A stretch of 64,000 nt of DNA, from positions 239,156 through 303,155 of the forward strand of contig NZ_JANKJG010000003.1 of the NCBI RefSeq assembly GCF_024733015.1, written 5' to 3'. Within the stretch, counting starts at the first letter, position 1; every line of letters starts with the position of its first letter. Position numbers and translations under genes: made by a program. Below the pieces are notes generated by a model. That model was not told the origin of the DNA. It worked only from the letters and a program-made list of their open reading frames with translations, and searched no databases. This document shows positions 8,426-17,031 of the stretch, piece by piece. The DNA is from Pseudosulfitobacter koreensis. Lineage in GTDB: Bacteria > Pseudomonadota > Alphaproteobacteria > Rhodobacterales > Rhodobacteraceae.

Positions 8426-9082
8426 ATGTGTGGACGACTTGCCGTGACCCTGCCGACCGACGCGATGGCGCAACTGTTCGCGGCAGCGCCGGCGAACGAT
8501 TTGCCGGATGTGCCCAACTACAACGTCTGCCCGACCGACCCGGTGCACGTGATCCGCAGCGATGGCGCGCACCGCGCGCTGATGCCGATGCGCTGGGGGT
8601 TCATCCCGCAGTGGTACAAACAGCCCAATGACGGCCCGCTTTTGATCAATGCGCGCGCCGAAACCATCGCGGACAAGCCCGCCTTTCGCGCCGCCTGCCG
8701 CGAACGGCGCTGCGTGGTGCTGGCAACGGGCTTCTTTGAATGGACCAAGGACGCCGAGGGCAACCGTCTGCCGTGGTACATCACCCGCCGGGATGGCGCG
8801 CCGCTGGCGCTGGCCGCGATCTGGCAGGATTGGGGGGCGGATGTGCAGCGGACCTGTGCGGTCGTCACCACGCAGGCCAACAGCGCCATGTCGCAGATCC
8901 ACCACAGAATGCCCGTGGTGCTAGCGCCTGAACAGCTGCCGCTTTGGCTGGGCGAAGAGGGCAAGGGGGCCGCTCGTCTGATGCAGCCCGCGCCCGAAGA
9001 TACATTGCAGATGCACCGCGTCGGCACGGCCGTGAACTCCAACCGCGCATCAGGGCCCGAGTTGATCGAGCCCTTTGACTGA
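8426..9082 (+). CDS. SOS response-associated peptidase (SRAP; YedK/HMCES family)
   Basis: 218 residues. The start is fixed by the catalytic Cys, which must follow the initiator Met (MCGRLAVTLP, Cys2). A longer upstream start would bury it. N75 (INARAET), E105 in GFFEW (102-106) and H160 in IHHRMPVV complete the SRAP site. These proteins trap abasic sites in single-stranded DNA through a thiazolidine crosslink made by Cys2, shielding them from error-prone bypass. It is a single gene, convergent with the cupredoxin-like gene. Confidence 0.94.
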   Translation: MCGRLAVTLPTDAMAQLFAAAPANDLPDVPNYNVCPTDPVHVIRSDGAHRALMPMRWGFIPQWYKQPNDGPLLINARAETIADKPAFRAACRERRCVVLATGFFEWTKDAEGNRLPWYITRRDGAPLALAAIWQDWGADVQRTCAVVTTQANSAMSQIHHRMPVVLAPEQLPLWLGEEGKGAARLMQPAPEDTLQMHRVGTAVNSNRASGPELIEPFD

Positions 9083-9151
9083 CACGCGCAAAACGACCCG
9101 CTTGCGGGGGTGCCGCAAGCAGGGCCGAAAGCAACGCCATGAACCGCAGGC

Positions 9152-9523
9152 TTAGTCTCTGAGCAGTGCCGAGTTGAAGCTGATGGAACCTGATGCAGGT
9201 GCCTCGCCGGTCTCGGCCCCTTCGGCAGAGGTGTCGACGATAAAGAAGTCTGTCGCCATGCCATCTGAAATCAAGACCGATTGCTCGCCTTGCGCAGCAA
9301 GCGGCCCGACGCTCCAGCCGTCGTCCTGAGCGACGATCGACTGTTCGGTCTCGGTCGCGTTTACGAAATTGACGACATCGCCGGGCGTCACGTAGGTGAT
9401 TTGGGGAAAGAACGCAGCGCCCAGTACCATGACGGTATGGGTCTGGCCTTCGGCATGGGCGGCAGGGGCCAGAACCGCGCTGAAAGAGGCGGCGATGGCC
9501 AGTACTTTGATCGAATGCAGCAT
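9152..9523 (-). CDS. Secreted cupredoxin-like protein lacking copper ligands
   Basis: 123 residues with a signal peptide (about 1-24, ending AAHA). The mature part follows the small blue copper layout (VMVLGAAFFPQITYVTPGDVV, then VNFVNATETEQSIV), but the histidine normally found in the NxxxxxHxV region is replaced by Thr/Glu/Gln. There is no C-terminal Cys/His/Met cluster, so copper binding is doubtful. Start ATG 9523 sits at the signal peptide. It may be a structural or redox-inert relative. Solitary gene. Confidence 0.72.
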   Translation of the reverse strand: MLHSIKVLAIAASFSAVLAPAAHAEGQTHTVMVLGAAFFPQITYVTPGDVVNFVNATETEQSIVAQDDGWSVGPLAAQGEQSVLISDGMATDFFIVDTSAEGAETGEAPASGSISFNSALLRD

Positions 9524-9623
9524 TTCTATGCTCCTGTTTGGTCCGGCCCCACCCGAAAACACGTGATCGCACGCCTAAGCGGAGAATGCGGCGGAATTGC
9601 GGCGCGCTCCGGTCAGATCTGCG

Positions 9624-10517
9624 TCATTGGTGCGGGCCGTTGCCGGTCTGCGCGGTCAGCCAGGCACGAAACGACCGCAGCGGCGCCTGCGTCGCACGCT
9701 CGGACGGCCAGACGAGGTAATAGGTGCCGATGCTCTCCGAAGTCTGCGCCGAGGCCAGCGCCAGTTGCCCGCTGTCGAGATAGGGTTGCGCCACGAATGT
9801 CGGCAGCAGCGCGACCCCCATGCCGTGAATGGCGGCCTGCGCCATCGTCGAAAACTGGTCGAACTGCATCCCCGGCGGCAGATCGCCGGTCCACCCCTGG
9901 GCCGCCATCCAGCGCGCCCAGCCCTTTGGCCGGGTTTCCAGATGCAAGAGCGGCTGGGCCGCGATCTGCGCGGTGGTGGCGTGGTGCAAAAGGTCAGGCG
10001 CGCAGACCGGCACCACGGTTTCGGGCATCAGGGCCATGTGGTCGGCACCGGACCAATCCTCGCGGCCAAAGTGGATGGCGGCGTCGAACCGGCTGGCGCG
10101 AAAATCGAACGGCGCCAGCCGGGTCGACAGGTTCACCGTCACCTCTGGATGGGTGCGGGCGAAATCTTGCAGGCGCGGTGCCAACCAGTGCATGCCGAAG
10201 GCTGGCAGGATCGCAAGGTTCAGCGCGCCGCCGTCCGGGTTGGTGCGCGCCGCGACGGACGCCGCCGCCAGCCGATGCAGGATTTCACGCACGGAACGCG
10301 CATATTCCCGCCCCACAGGCGTCAGAACCAGCGCACGGCCTTCGCGCTGAACCAGCTTTGCACCTATCTGATCTTCCAGGCTGCGCAACTGGCGGCTGAC
10401 CCCGCTTTGGGTCAGCGACAACTCCTGTGCTGCGGCGGTGGCCGATCCCAGACGCGCGACGGCTTCGAAGGCCATCAGCGCGCCGGTCGAGGGCAGAAAA
10501 CGGCGGGGGGCGATCAT
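9624..10517 (-). CDS. LysR-family regulator (GcvA/GcdR-like), likely controls gcdH
   Basis: 297 residues. The N-terminal winged HTH (about 1-65) includes VARLGSATAAAQELSLTQSGVSRQ, and a periplasmic-binding-like effector domain follows, with the RFDAAIHFG pattern typical of the GcvA branch. It is transcribed away from gcdH across a 104-base gap, the usual arrangement for a LysR regulator and its target. A role in sensing glutarate or glutaryl-CoA, as for GcdR, is inferred from that neighbour only. Confidence 0.88.
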   Translation of the reverse strand: MIAPRRFLPSTGALMAFEAVARLGSATAAAQELSLTQSGVSRQLRSLEDQIGAKLVQREGRALVLTPVGREYARSVREILHRLAAASVAARTNPDGGALNLAILPAFGMHWLAPRLQDFARTHPEVTVNLSTRLAPFDFRASRFDAAIHFGREDWSGADHMALMPETVVPVCAPDLLHHATTAQIAAQPLLHLETRPKGWARWMAAQGWTGDLPPGMQFDQFSTMAQAAIHGMGVALLPTFVAQPYLDSGQLALASAQTSESIGTYYLVWPSERATQAPLRSFRAWLTAQTGNGPHQ

Positions 10518-10621
10518 CTATGACCAATCCTCATGTATCGCAGGACGGATCATTGTTAGAACTTGGCGCGTTTCTTTGCAATACTGGGTGAAATTCAACA
10601 GATTCGAGAAAGAGGTACGCC

Positions 10622-11845
10622 ATGAATGCAGAAACCCCGATCCTGAAAGCCAAGGACGCCCCCGATCTGGGCAGCTTCGACTGGGCCGACCCCTTCCGGT
10701 TGTCGCAGCAGCTGACCGAAGACGAACGCATGATCCAGGACAGCGCTGCGGCCTATGCCCGCGAAAAGCTGGCCCCGCGCATCATCGACGCCTTCGCCCA
10801 TGAGACATCCGACAAGTCGATCTTCGCCGAGATGGGCGACATGGGCCTGCTGGGCGTGACCCTGCCTGAAGAATACGGCGGGCTGGGTGGCTCTTACGTG
10901 TCCTACGGTCTGGTTGCCCGTGAGGTCGAGCGGATCGACAGCGGCTACCGGTCGATGATGTCGGTGCAATCCAGCCTGGTGATCTATCCGATCTACGCCT
11001 ACGGTTCGGAAGAGCAGCGCAAGAAATACCTGCCCAAACTCGCCAGTGGCGAATGGGTCGGCTGCTTTGGCCTGACCGAACCCGATGCGGGCTCCGACCC
11101 TGCGGGCATGAAGACACGCGCGGTCAAGACGGCGACCGGCTATAAGATCTCTGGCTCGAAGATGTGGATTTCGAACGCGCCCTTCGCGGATGTCTTCGTG
11201 GTCTGGGCCAAGTCGGACGAGCATGGCGGCAAGATCCGCGGCTTTGTCCTTGAAAAAGGCATGAAGGGTCTGAGCGCGCCCAAGATCGAGAACAAGCTGT
11301 CCCTGCGCGCGTCGATCACCGGCGAAATCGTGATGGACGGCGTCGAAGTGGGCGAAGATGCGCTGCTGCCGAATGTGCAGGGCCTCAAGGGTCCGTTCGG
11401 CTGTCTGAACCGCGCACGCTACGGCATCAGCTGGGGGGCTATGGGGGCCGCCGAATTCTGCTGGCACGCTGCACGCCAGTACGGCCTGGACCGCAAGCAA
11501 TTTAACAAACCGCTCGCCGGCACGCAGCTGTTCCAGAAGAAACTGGCCGACATGCAGACCGAGATCGCGCTGGGCCTGCAAGCCTCGTTGCAGGTGGGCC
11601 GTCTGATGGACGCCGCCGAAGCCGCGCCCGAGATGATCTCGATCGTCAAGCGCAACAACTGCGGCAAGGCGCTGGATATCGCCCGCATCGCGCGGGACAT
11701 GCATGGCGGCAACGGCATCTCCGGTGAATTCCAGGTGATGCGCCACGTGATGAACCTTGAGACGGTGAACACCTACGAGGGCACGCACGACGTGCACGCG
11801 CTGATCCTTGGCCGCGCACAGACCGGCATTCAGGCGTTCTTTTGA
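10622..11845 (+). CDS. gcdH: Glutaryl-CoA dehydrogenase
   Basis: 407 residues, acyl-CoA dehydrogenase fold with FAD. The sequence [17 protein letters not shown] marks the FAD/substrate region. The C-terminal [15 protein letters not shown] holds the catalytic base Glu386, as in GcdH enzymes that oxidise and decarboxylate glutaryl-CoA to crotonyl-CoA in lysine, tryptophan and glutarate breakdown. Length matches the family. AGAAAGAGG precedes the ATG. A clear terminator follows, so it is monocistronic. Confidence 0.95.
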   Translation: MNAETPILKAKDAPDLGSFDWADPFRLSQQLTEDERMIQDSAAAYAREKLAPRIIDAFAHETSDKSIFAEMGDMGLLGVTLPEEYGGLGGSYVSYGLVAREVERIDSGYRSMMSVQSSLVIYPIYAYGSEEQRKKYLPKLASGEWVGCFGLTEPDAGSDPAGMKTRAVKTATGYKISGSKMWISNAPFADVFVVWAKSDEHGGKIRGFVLEKGMKGLSAPKIENKLSLRASITGEIVMDGVEVGEDALLPNVQGLKGPFGCLNRARYGISWGAMGAAEFCWHAARQYGLDRKQFNKPLAGTQLFQKKLADMQTEIALGLQASLQVGRLMDAAEAAPEMISIVKRNNCGKALDIARIARDMHGGNGISGEFQVMRHVMNLETVNTYEGTHDVHALILGRAQTGIQAFF

Positions 11846-11876
11846 ACCTCGTCTGACGGCACTGCATAAAATACCG

Positions 11877-11905
11877 CAAACGGGGGCCACTGTGCCCCCG
11901 TTTTC
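11877..11905 (+). terminator. Rho-independent terminator of gcdH
   Basis: CGGGGGC (11881-11887) pairs with GCCCCCG (11894-11900) around a 6-base loop. AAA stands before it and a T-rich run after it. Confidence 0.85.
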
Positions 11906-11923
11906 TTTTGGCTATAAATATCC
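11901..11923 (-). repeat. Post-gene repeat, family 1 (partial copy E)
   Basis: Reads TTTTCTTTTGGCTATAAATA then TCC on the + strand, the reverse orientation of the copy at 3331. The CCCCGGG end is missing. It overlaps the T-tract of the gcdH terminator. Confidence 0.55.
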
Positions 11924-12063
11924 ATGCAAGACCGATCACTGGCGCACTGCCTCTGGCGTGGCACGGCTGATCCGCTAAGCTGCTCGCGAATTTCAGGGAA
12001 GACGAGACGACAGATGACGGCGACATACCCACGCAAAGCAGGCACAAAGCGGCGGATATCGCG

Positions 12064-12825
12064 ATGACCTCCTTGCCGCGCACTCCCTCCTTTGACCTTA
12101 CGGGCCGCCGCGCCCTCGTTACCGGCGCATCTTCCGGCATCGGTCTTGGTTGTGCCGTCGCATTGGCCGAGGCAGGCGCGCATGTGGTCTGCGCCGCACG
12201 GCGCGCCGATGTGCTGGACAAGAGTGTATCCGCAATGCGCGGTGCAGGTTTCTCCGCCGAAGCACTGGTACTGGATCAAACCGACACAGACGCCGTGGGG
12301 CAGGTGTTTTCCGAACCCTTCGACGTCGTGCTGAACTCTGCTGGTCTCGCGCGGCATTCCGCAGCCGTCGACACAGACATCGCCAATTTCGACGCGGTCA
12401 TGGACGTGAACGTGAAGGCCGCCTATTTTCTGTCGTCCCATGCGGCACGCGCTTTGATGGCAGCAGGACGGCCTGGGTCGATCATCCACATCGGCAGCCA
12501 GATGGGCCACGTCGGCGGGCCTGACCGCGCTGTCTATTGCGCGTCGAAACACGCAGTCGAGGGCATGGTCAAGGCGATGGCCATCGAATGGGGCCCGGCG
12601 GGCATTCGCATCAACACCATATGCCCCACCTTCATCCGCACCCCGCTGACCGAGCCGACGTTTCAGGACCTCGACCAGCAGGCGTGGATCATGGGCAAGA
12701 TCAAGCTGCCGCGCGTCGGTGTCGTCAGCGACATCATGGGGGCTGCGGTCTACCTGGCCTCTGATGCCTCGGCGATGGTGACGGGGACGGCGATGAAGGT
12801 CGACGGCGGATGGACGGCAGGGTGA
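12064..12825 (+). CDS. Short-chain dehydrogenase/reductase
   Basis: 253 residues, classical SDR. The NAD(P) motif TGASSGIG is at 20-27. The catalytic region is IIHIGSQMG followed by the YCASKHA site, and NTICPTFIRTPLT and VDGGWTAG close the fold. It should oxidise a secondary alcohol or sugar alcohol; the substrate is unknown. It heads a cluster with a CIA30-like protein, an enolase-superfamily enzyme and a Zn-alcohol dehydrogenase (the last two on the opposite strand), hinting at sugar-acid catabolism. Confidence 0.9.
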   Translation: MTSLPRTPSFDLTGRRALVTGASSGIGLGCAVALAEAGAHVVCAARRADVLDKSVSAMRGAGFSAEALVLDQTDTDAVGQVFSEPFDVVLNSAGLARHSAAVDTDIANFDAVMDVNVKAAYFLSSHAARALMAAGRPGSIIHIGSQMGHVGGPDRAVYCASKHAVEGMVKAMAIEWGPAGIRINTICPTFIRTPLTEPTFQDLDQQAWIMGKIKLPRVGVVSDIMGAAVYLASDASAMVTGTAMKVDGGWTAG

Positions 12826-12850
12826 TGCCAAAACCACTGGCAAGGGACGC

Positions 12851-13306
12851 ATGATGGAATTGGACCCGAACTGGGAATACGTCGCCGACAGCGTCATGGG
12901 CGGCGTTTCGCGCGGGCAGGCAGGGCGCGCAGAGGTCGCAGGCCGCCGGGCGATGCGGCTGACCGGACAGGTCAGCACCGACAATGGCGGGGGCTTCATC
13001 CAGATGGCCTTTGACCTCGCACAGGACGCGCGCGGGTTTACCGGTATCGAACTCGACATCTGCGGCAACGGCGCATGCTACGACCTGCGCCTTCGCACGA
13101 CGGAACTGACCCGCGCATGGCAATCGTTTCGCACCGGGTTCACAGCGCCTTCGGGGTGGACCACGATCAAGGTGCCTTTCGACACGTTGGAGGCCTACCG
13201 GACCGACGCGACCTTCGCCGCGTCCCAATTGCGCCGCGTCGGCGTGGTTGCGGTGGGACGGGAATTTTCCGTCGACGTGGCGGTCAGCGGCGTGCGGTTG
13301 TTTTAG
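12851..13306 (+). CDS. CIA30/NDUFAF1-like domain protein
   Basis: 151 residues. The N-terminus has WEYVADSVMGGVSRG, the signature of the complex I intermediate-associated protein 30 (CIA30) jelly-roll domain, also found in bacterial beta-sandwich carbohydrate-binding-like proteins. Bacterial members have no settled role. AAGGGA sits before ATG 12851, and the ATG at 12854 would be better spaced. It is 25 bases after the SDR gene. The stop codons of this gene and of the convergent enolase-superfamily gene overlap by four bases. Confidence 0.75.
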   Translation: MMELDPNWEYVADSVMGGVSRGQAGRAEVAGRRAMRLTGQVSTDNGGGFIQMAFDLAQDARGFTGIELDICGNGACYDLRLRTTELTRAWQSFRTGFTAPSGWTTIKVPFDTLEAYRTDATFAASQLRRVGVVAVGREFSVDVAVSGVRLF

Positions 13307-14535
13307 TCCTTTGGCGCAGGCGCGCCGCCCTCGAACGCATTGCCGTTCACATAATCGCAGGGCGCCTCCTGCATCTCCAGATGCAGACCCCCACCGGTAT
13401 AGGGATGCGCACGCGCCAGATCCTCGTCCACCTCGATGCCAAGTCCGGGCGCGTCCGTTGGCGTCACGAAGCCGTCCTCGACGCGGATGCTGCCCTTGAT
13501 CAGCGCGTCGTGGAACGGGGTCTCGATGGTCTCGCACATCAGCAGGTTGGGGATCGACGCCGCGAGCTGGATGTTCGCCGCCCATTCGATCGGCCCCGCA
13601 TAGAGGTGCGGCGCGATCTGCGCGTTGTACACTTCCGCCATCGCGGCGATCTTCTTGACCTCCCAGATGCCGCCCGCACGTCCCAGCGCGGGTTGCAGTA
13701 TGCTGGCCGCCCCGCTGCGCAGGATCGGCGCGAACTCGGCCTTGGTGGTCAGCCGCTCGCCCGTGGCCACCGGAATGCCCACGGCGCTCGCCACCGCAGC
13801 CATCTGCGCGGGATTGTCCGGGGGAATAGGCTCTTCGTACCACAGCGGATCATAGGGCGCGATAGCCCGGCCCAGCCGGATTGCACCGGCGGTGGTGAAC
13901 TGCCCGTGGGTGCCAAACAGCAGATCGGCGCGGTCGCCGACGGCTTCACGGATTGCCTTGCAGAAGGCGACCGACTGGCTGATGTCGCTCATCGCGGGCA
14001 TGTGGCCGCCGCGCAGAGTATATGGGCCTGCGGGATCGAACTTGACCGCGGTGTAGCCGCGCGCCACGCAATTCGCTGCCGCCTCTGCCGCCATCTCGGG
14101 CGATGTCCAGAACGCCGTAAGATCGTGCTGCGGCAGGGGGTAAAGATAGGTATAGGTACGGATGCGCTGGTTTATCCGTCCACCGATCAGCGCATGTATG
14201 GGCCGCCCGCGATCCTTGCCCAATATATCCCAGCAGGCTATTTCCAGCCCCGAAAACGCGCCCATCACGGTCAGGTCGGGCCGCTGGGTGAAACCGGCGG
14301 AATAGGCGCGGCGGAACATCAGCTCGATATTCTCGGGGTTCTCGTCCTGCATGTGCCGCGCGAAGACATCCTCGATCACCGCGCGCATCGCATCCGGCCC
14401 CACCGACGCGGCATAGCATTCGCCCCATCCCACGATCCCGGTGTCGGTGGTCAGCTTGACCAGTATCCAGTACCGCCCGCCCCAGCCCGGAGCCGGAGGC
14501 GCGGTCACGATTATATCGAGATCTTGCAGTTTCAT
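13303..14535 (-). CDS. Enolase-superfamily (mandelate racemase/muconate lactonizing) enzyme
   Basis: 410 residues with the capping domain then a TIM barrel. Metal-site Glu residues are present in YEEPIPPDN (E234/E235) and ATGER (E260), and the catalytic His310 is in IAPHLYAG. Two positions are odd: where the first metal ligand Asp normally stands, the sequence reads GTHGQ (G208, H210), and the Asp partner of the His dyad is Ala283 (QPALGRAGG). The His at 210 aligns with the second catalytic His of galactonate dehydratases. Likely a sugar-acid dehydratase or cycloisomerase; substrate unknown. Confidence 0.82.
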   Translation of the reverse strand: MKLQDLDIIVTAPPAPGWGGRYWILVKLTTDTGIVGWGECYAASVGPDAMRAVIEDVFARHMQDENPENIELMFRRAYSAGFTQRPDLTVMGAFSGLEIACWDILGKDRGRPIHALIGGRINQRIRTYTYLYPLPQHDLTAFWTSPEMAAEAAANCVARGYTAVKFDPAGPYTLRGGHMPAMSDISQSVAFCKAIREAVGDRADLLFGTHGQFTTAGAIRLGRAIAPYDPLWYEEPIPPDNPAQMAAVASAVGIPVATGERLTTKAEFAPILRSGAASILQPALGRAGGIWEVKKIAAMAEVYNAQIAPHLYAGPIEWAANIQLAASIPNLLMCETIETPFHDALIKGSIRVEDGFVTPTDAPGLGIEVDEDLARAHPYTGGGLHLEMQEAPCDYVNGNAFEGGAPAPKD

Positions 14536-14547
14536 GCGCGGTACACC

Positions 14548-14573
14548 TTCATCTTGCCTAGTAAACTCCGGGG
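14548..14573 (-). repeat. Post-gene repeat, family 2 (copy G)
   Basis: On the + strand it reads TTCATCTTGCC, four variable bases, then AAACTCCGGGG. The reverse complement matches the copy at 48692-48719 after trpB. It lies after the Zn-alcohol dehydrogenase gene and before the enolase-superfamily gene. Confidence 0.6.
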
Positions 14574-14608
14574 CCGGAATTTAAGTCGCGGGGCAGAGCC
14601 CCGGTCGG

Positions 14609-15700
14609 TCAGCGATCAAACACGATCACATTGCGCCGCGCGCTGCCGGTCTTGGTGTCGGCGATCGCCTCGTTGATCTGCTCCAGCGACCAGCGTCCCG
14701 AAATCAATTCGTCCAGTTTCAGGCGTCCCTGCGCGTAAAGGTCCAGCATCCACGGAATGTCGCGCTGGATCACCACGTCGCCCATCTTCGAGCCGACCAT
14801 GCCCTGACCGGCAGCAGCCAGGTTGACCGGCTCATAGGTGGCCTCGCCGCCGACATGGGGCATACCGACCATGATGACCTTGCCGCCCGTCGCCAGATAG
14901 TTCGGAGCCTGATCATAGGCCGGGATCGCGCCGACGGTGACGACCACCGCATCGGCCCCGCGCCCGCCCAGCGCCTTGCGCGCGGCAAGCCACGGGGCCT
15001 TGTGCGTTGCAAGCACGACGTGGGTCGCGCCGAATTCCTTTGCGACCTCCAGCTTGTCCGCGCTCATGTCGACGGCGACGATGCGCCGCGCGCCCGCAAT
15101 GCGCGCGCCCTGGATCGCGTTCAGCCCGACGCCGCCCGCGCCGATCACCACCACGTCCTGGCCTGCGCGCAGATGCGCCGAGTTCACCACCGAACCCACG
15201 CCGGTGATCACGCCGCAGGCCACCAGCGATGCGACGTCCTTGGCGATCTGGTCCGAGATGCGCACGACCTGCCGCTGGTCCACCACCACCTTTTCCGCAA
15301 AGCCACCCGTGGCCATCGCCTGATGCAGTTTGCTGCCGTCGGGCATGGTGATCGGACCCATGTCGCCATTGTACGGTGTCTCGCAGGACACCGGGCTGCC
15401 GCTGGCACAAGGTGCACAAGATCCGCAGGAGCGGATCAGCGTGACCACGACGCTGTCGCCTTTGGACAGACCCGTCACGCCTGGGCCGACGGCACTGATA
15501 CGTCCCGCCGCCTCGTGACCATAGACCGCGGGCAGGCTGCCGCCCCACGATCCTTCGGCGTATGAGATATCCGAATGACAGATCGCCACGGCATCGACGG
15601 TCACCTCGACCTCGCCCATTTCGGGCGCGCGCAGGTGGATGTCCTCGACGCGCAGCGGTTCGCCAAAAGCGTGGCAGACGGCGGCTTTGATGGTTTGCAT
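14609..15700 (-). CDS. Zn-dependent class III-type alcohol dehydrogenase
   Basis: 363 residues of the medium-chain dehydrogenase family. Catalytic zinc ligands are C41 (ICHSD) and H62-E63 (YGHEAAG). The structural zinc is held by C92, C95, C98 and C106 (SCGSCAPC then a later Cys). The nucleotide motif GAGGVGLNAIQGARIAGA and VDMS indicate NAD. It should oxidise a primary alcohol or glutathione-type adduct. Start ATG 15700 has AAGGA upstream. It is co-directional with the enolase-superfamily gene and may share its pathway. Confidence 0.9.
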   Translation of the reverse strand: MQTIKAAVCHAFGEPLRVEDIHLRAPEMGEVEVTVDAVAICHSDISYAEGSWGGSLPAVYGHEAAGRISAVGPGVTGLSKGDSVVVTLIRSCGSCAPCASGSPVSCETPYNGDMGPITMPDGSKLHQAMATGGFAEKVVVDQRQVVRISDQIAKDVASLVACGVITGVGSVVNSAHLRAGQDVVVIGAGGVGLNAIQGARIAGARRIVAVDMSADKLEVAKEFGATHVVLATHKAPWLAARKALGGRGADAVVVTVGAIPAYDQAPNYLATGGKVIMVGMPHVGGEATYEPVNLAAAGQGMVGSKMGDVVIQRDIPWMLDLYAQGRLKLDELISGRWSLEQINEAIADTKTGSARRNVIVFDR

Positions 15701-15815
15701 GGGTGTCCTTGGGGCATGGGTGTTGCTTTCGGGTCAGGGTGTCGGCCATGGCCCGGTGGTGCAAGCAGAAAACCGACGCTTTCCCGGTCCGTCAGCGCCA
15801 GTTTCGCAGCTTACG

Positions 15816-17021
15816 TCAGGTGACCCTGCGCAGCGCCACCGGGCGCAGATAGATCAGCAGAGCACAGGTGGTCAGCAGCGCCGACAGGATAAACGGCGCG
15901 CCCGGAACATAGGCGGGTGCCGTGACGGCAGTGAAAGTATAGAAAACCGAGGTCATCACCAGCGGCGACAGGATCATCGCCAGCGCATGCACTGACACCA
16001 TCGCGCCCTGCAACTCGCCTTGCTGGTCGTCGCCTGTGGCCTTTGACATGATCCCCTGCAATGCGGGCGCGATCACCCCGCCCAATGCCGCCATCGGCGT
16101 CAGGATCAGCGCGATGGTGCCGGACGTGACCAGTGCAATCGCCACATAACTCAAGATGGTGAACATCAGCCCATAAACGATCGTGCCGCTTTCGCCAAAG
16201 CGGCGCAGGGCGATGCGGATCAGCCCGCCTTGGACCACGGCCATCGCGACCCCGAACAGCCCCAGGCTGAGGCCGATCATCGCGGGCGACCAGCCGAACC
16301 GCGCCTGACCGAAATAGGCCCAGACTGTCGGATAGACGATAAACGCGAATTGGTAGATGAAGTAGACCACCAGCAGGCGGCGGATCTGTGGCAGTTTGCC
16401 CAAGGCACGCAGCGTGCCCAGTGGGTTTGCCCGCCGCCACGAAAACGCGCGGCGGATACGGTCGGTAACGGTTTCGCGCAGCACCAGCCAGCCAAAGACC
16501 GCATTCAGCCCCGACAGCACCGCTGCCGCCCAGAACGGCGCGCGGGTACCGTATTCGGCCAACAGCCCGCCGATCATCGGCCCCAGCACAAAGCCTATGC
16601 CGAAGGCCGCACCGATCAGCCCGAAGTTGGCACTTTTGTCTTCGGGGGCGCTGAGGTCCGCCATGCAGGCGTTGGCGGTCGATTGGGTCGATGCAGCGAC
16701 CCCGCCGATGATGCGCCCGGCGAGCAGCAACCAGATGCTACCCGCCAGCGCCATCAGCACATAGTCCAGGCACATCACCACCAGCGACGCCAGCAGCACG
16801 GGCCTGCGGCCAAAGCTGTCGGAAAGGCCGCCGATGACAGGGCCAAAGAGGAATTGCATCACCGCGAAGGAGGTGGAGAGGATGCCGCCCCAGAGTGCTG
16901 CTTGCGCCAGTGTCCCGCCCTGAACCTCGCGGATCAGGTCGGGCATGATCGGCAGGATAAGCCCGATGCCCATCGCGTCCAGCAGGACGGTGAAGAGCAG
17001 AAAGACAACAGCGGGCTTCAC
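15816..17021 (-). CDS. MFS transporter, TetA/TCR-like
   Basis: 401 residues starting at a GTG (17021) 10 bases after the pcaB stop. An ATG at 17066 inside pcaB gives a longer but less plausible start. About twelve membrane segments; FGPVIGGLSDSFGRRPVLL is the MFS A-motif, and VLLDAMGIGLILPIMPDLI at the start is typical of the TetA/TCR branch. With pcaDB it could import an aromatic compound, but the subgroup is better known for export. It is last in the operon pcaD-pcaB-MFS. Confidence 0.88.
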   Translation of the reverse strand: MKPAVVFLLFTVLLDAMGIGLILPIMPDLIREVQGGTLAQAALWGGILSTSFAVMQFLFGPVIGGLSDSFGRRPVLLASLVVMCLDYVLMALAGSIWLLLAGRIIGGVAASTQSTANACMADLSAPEDKSANFGLIGAAFGIGFVLGPMIGGLLAEYGTRAPFWAAAVLSGLNAVFGWLVLRETVTDRIRRAFSWRRANPLGTLRALGKLPQIRRLLVVYFIYQFAFIVYPTVWAYFGQARFGWSPAMIGLSLGLFGVAMAVVQGGLIRIALRRFGESGTIVYGLMFTILSYVAIALVTSGTIALILTPMAALGGVIAPALQGIMSKATGDDQQGELQGAMVSVHALAMILSPLVMTSVFYTFTAVTAPAYVPGAPFILSALLTTCALLIYLRPVALRRVT

Positions 17022-17031
17022 GGCCTTGTCG

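Noticed and set aside
13075..14676. A 533-residue forward frame across the enolase-superfamily gene
   Set aside because: The real gene is on the other strand with intact barrel motifs.
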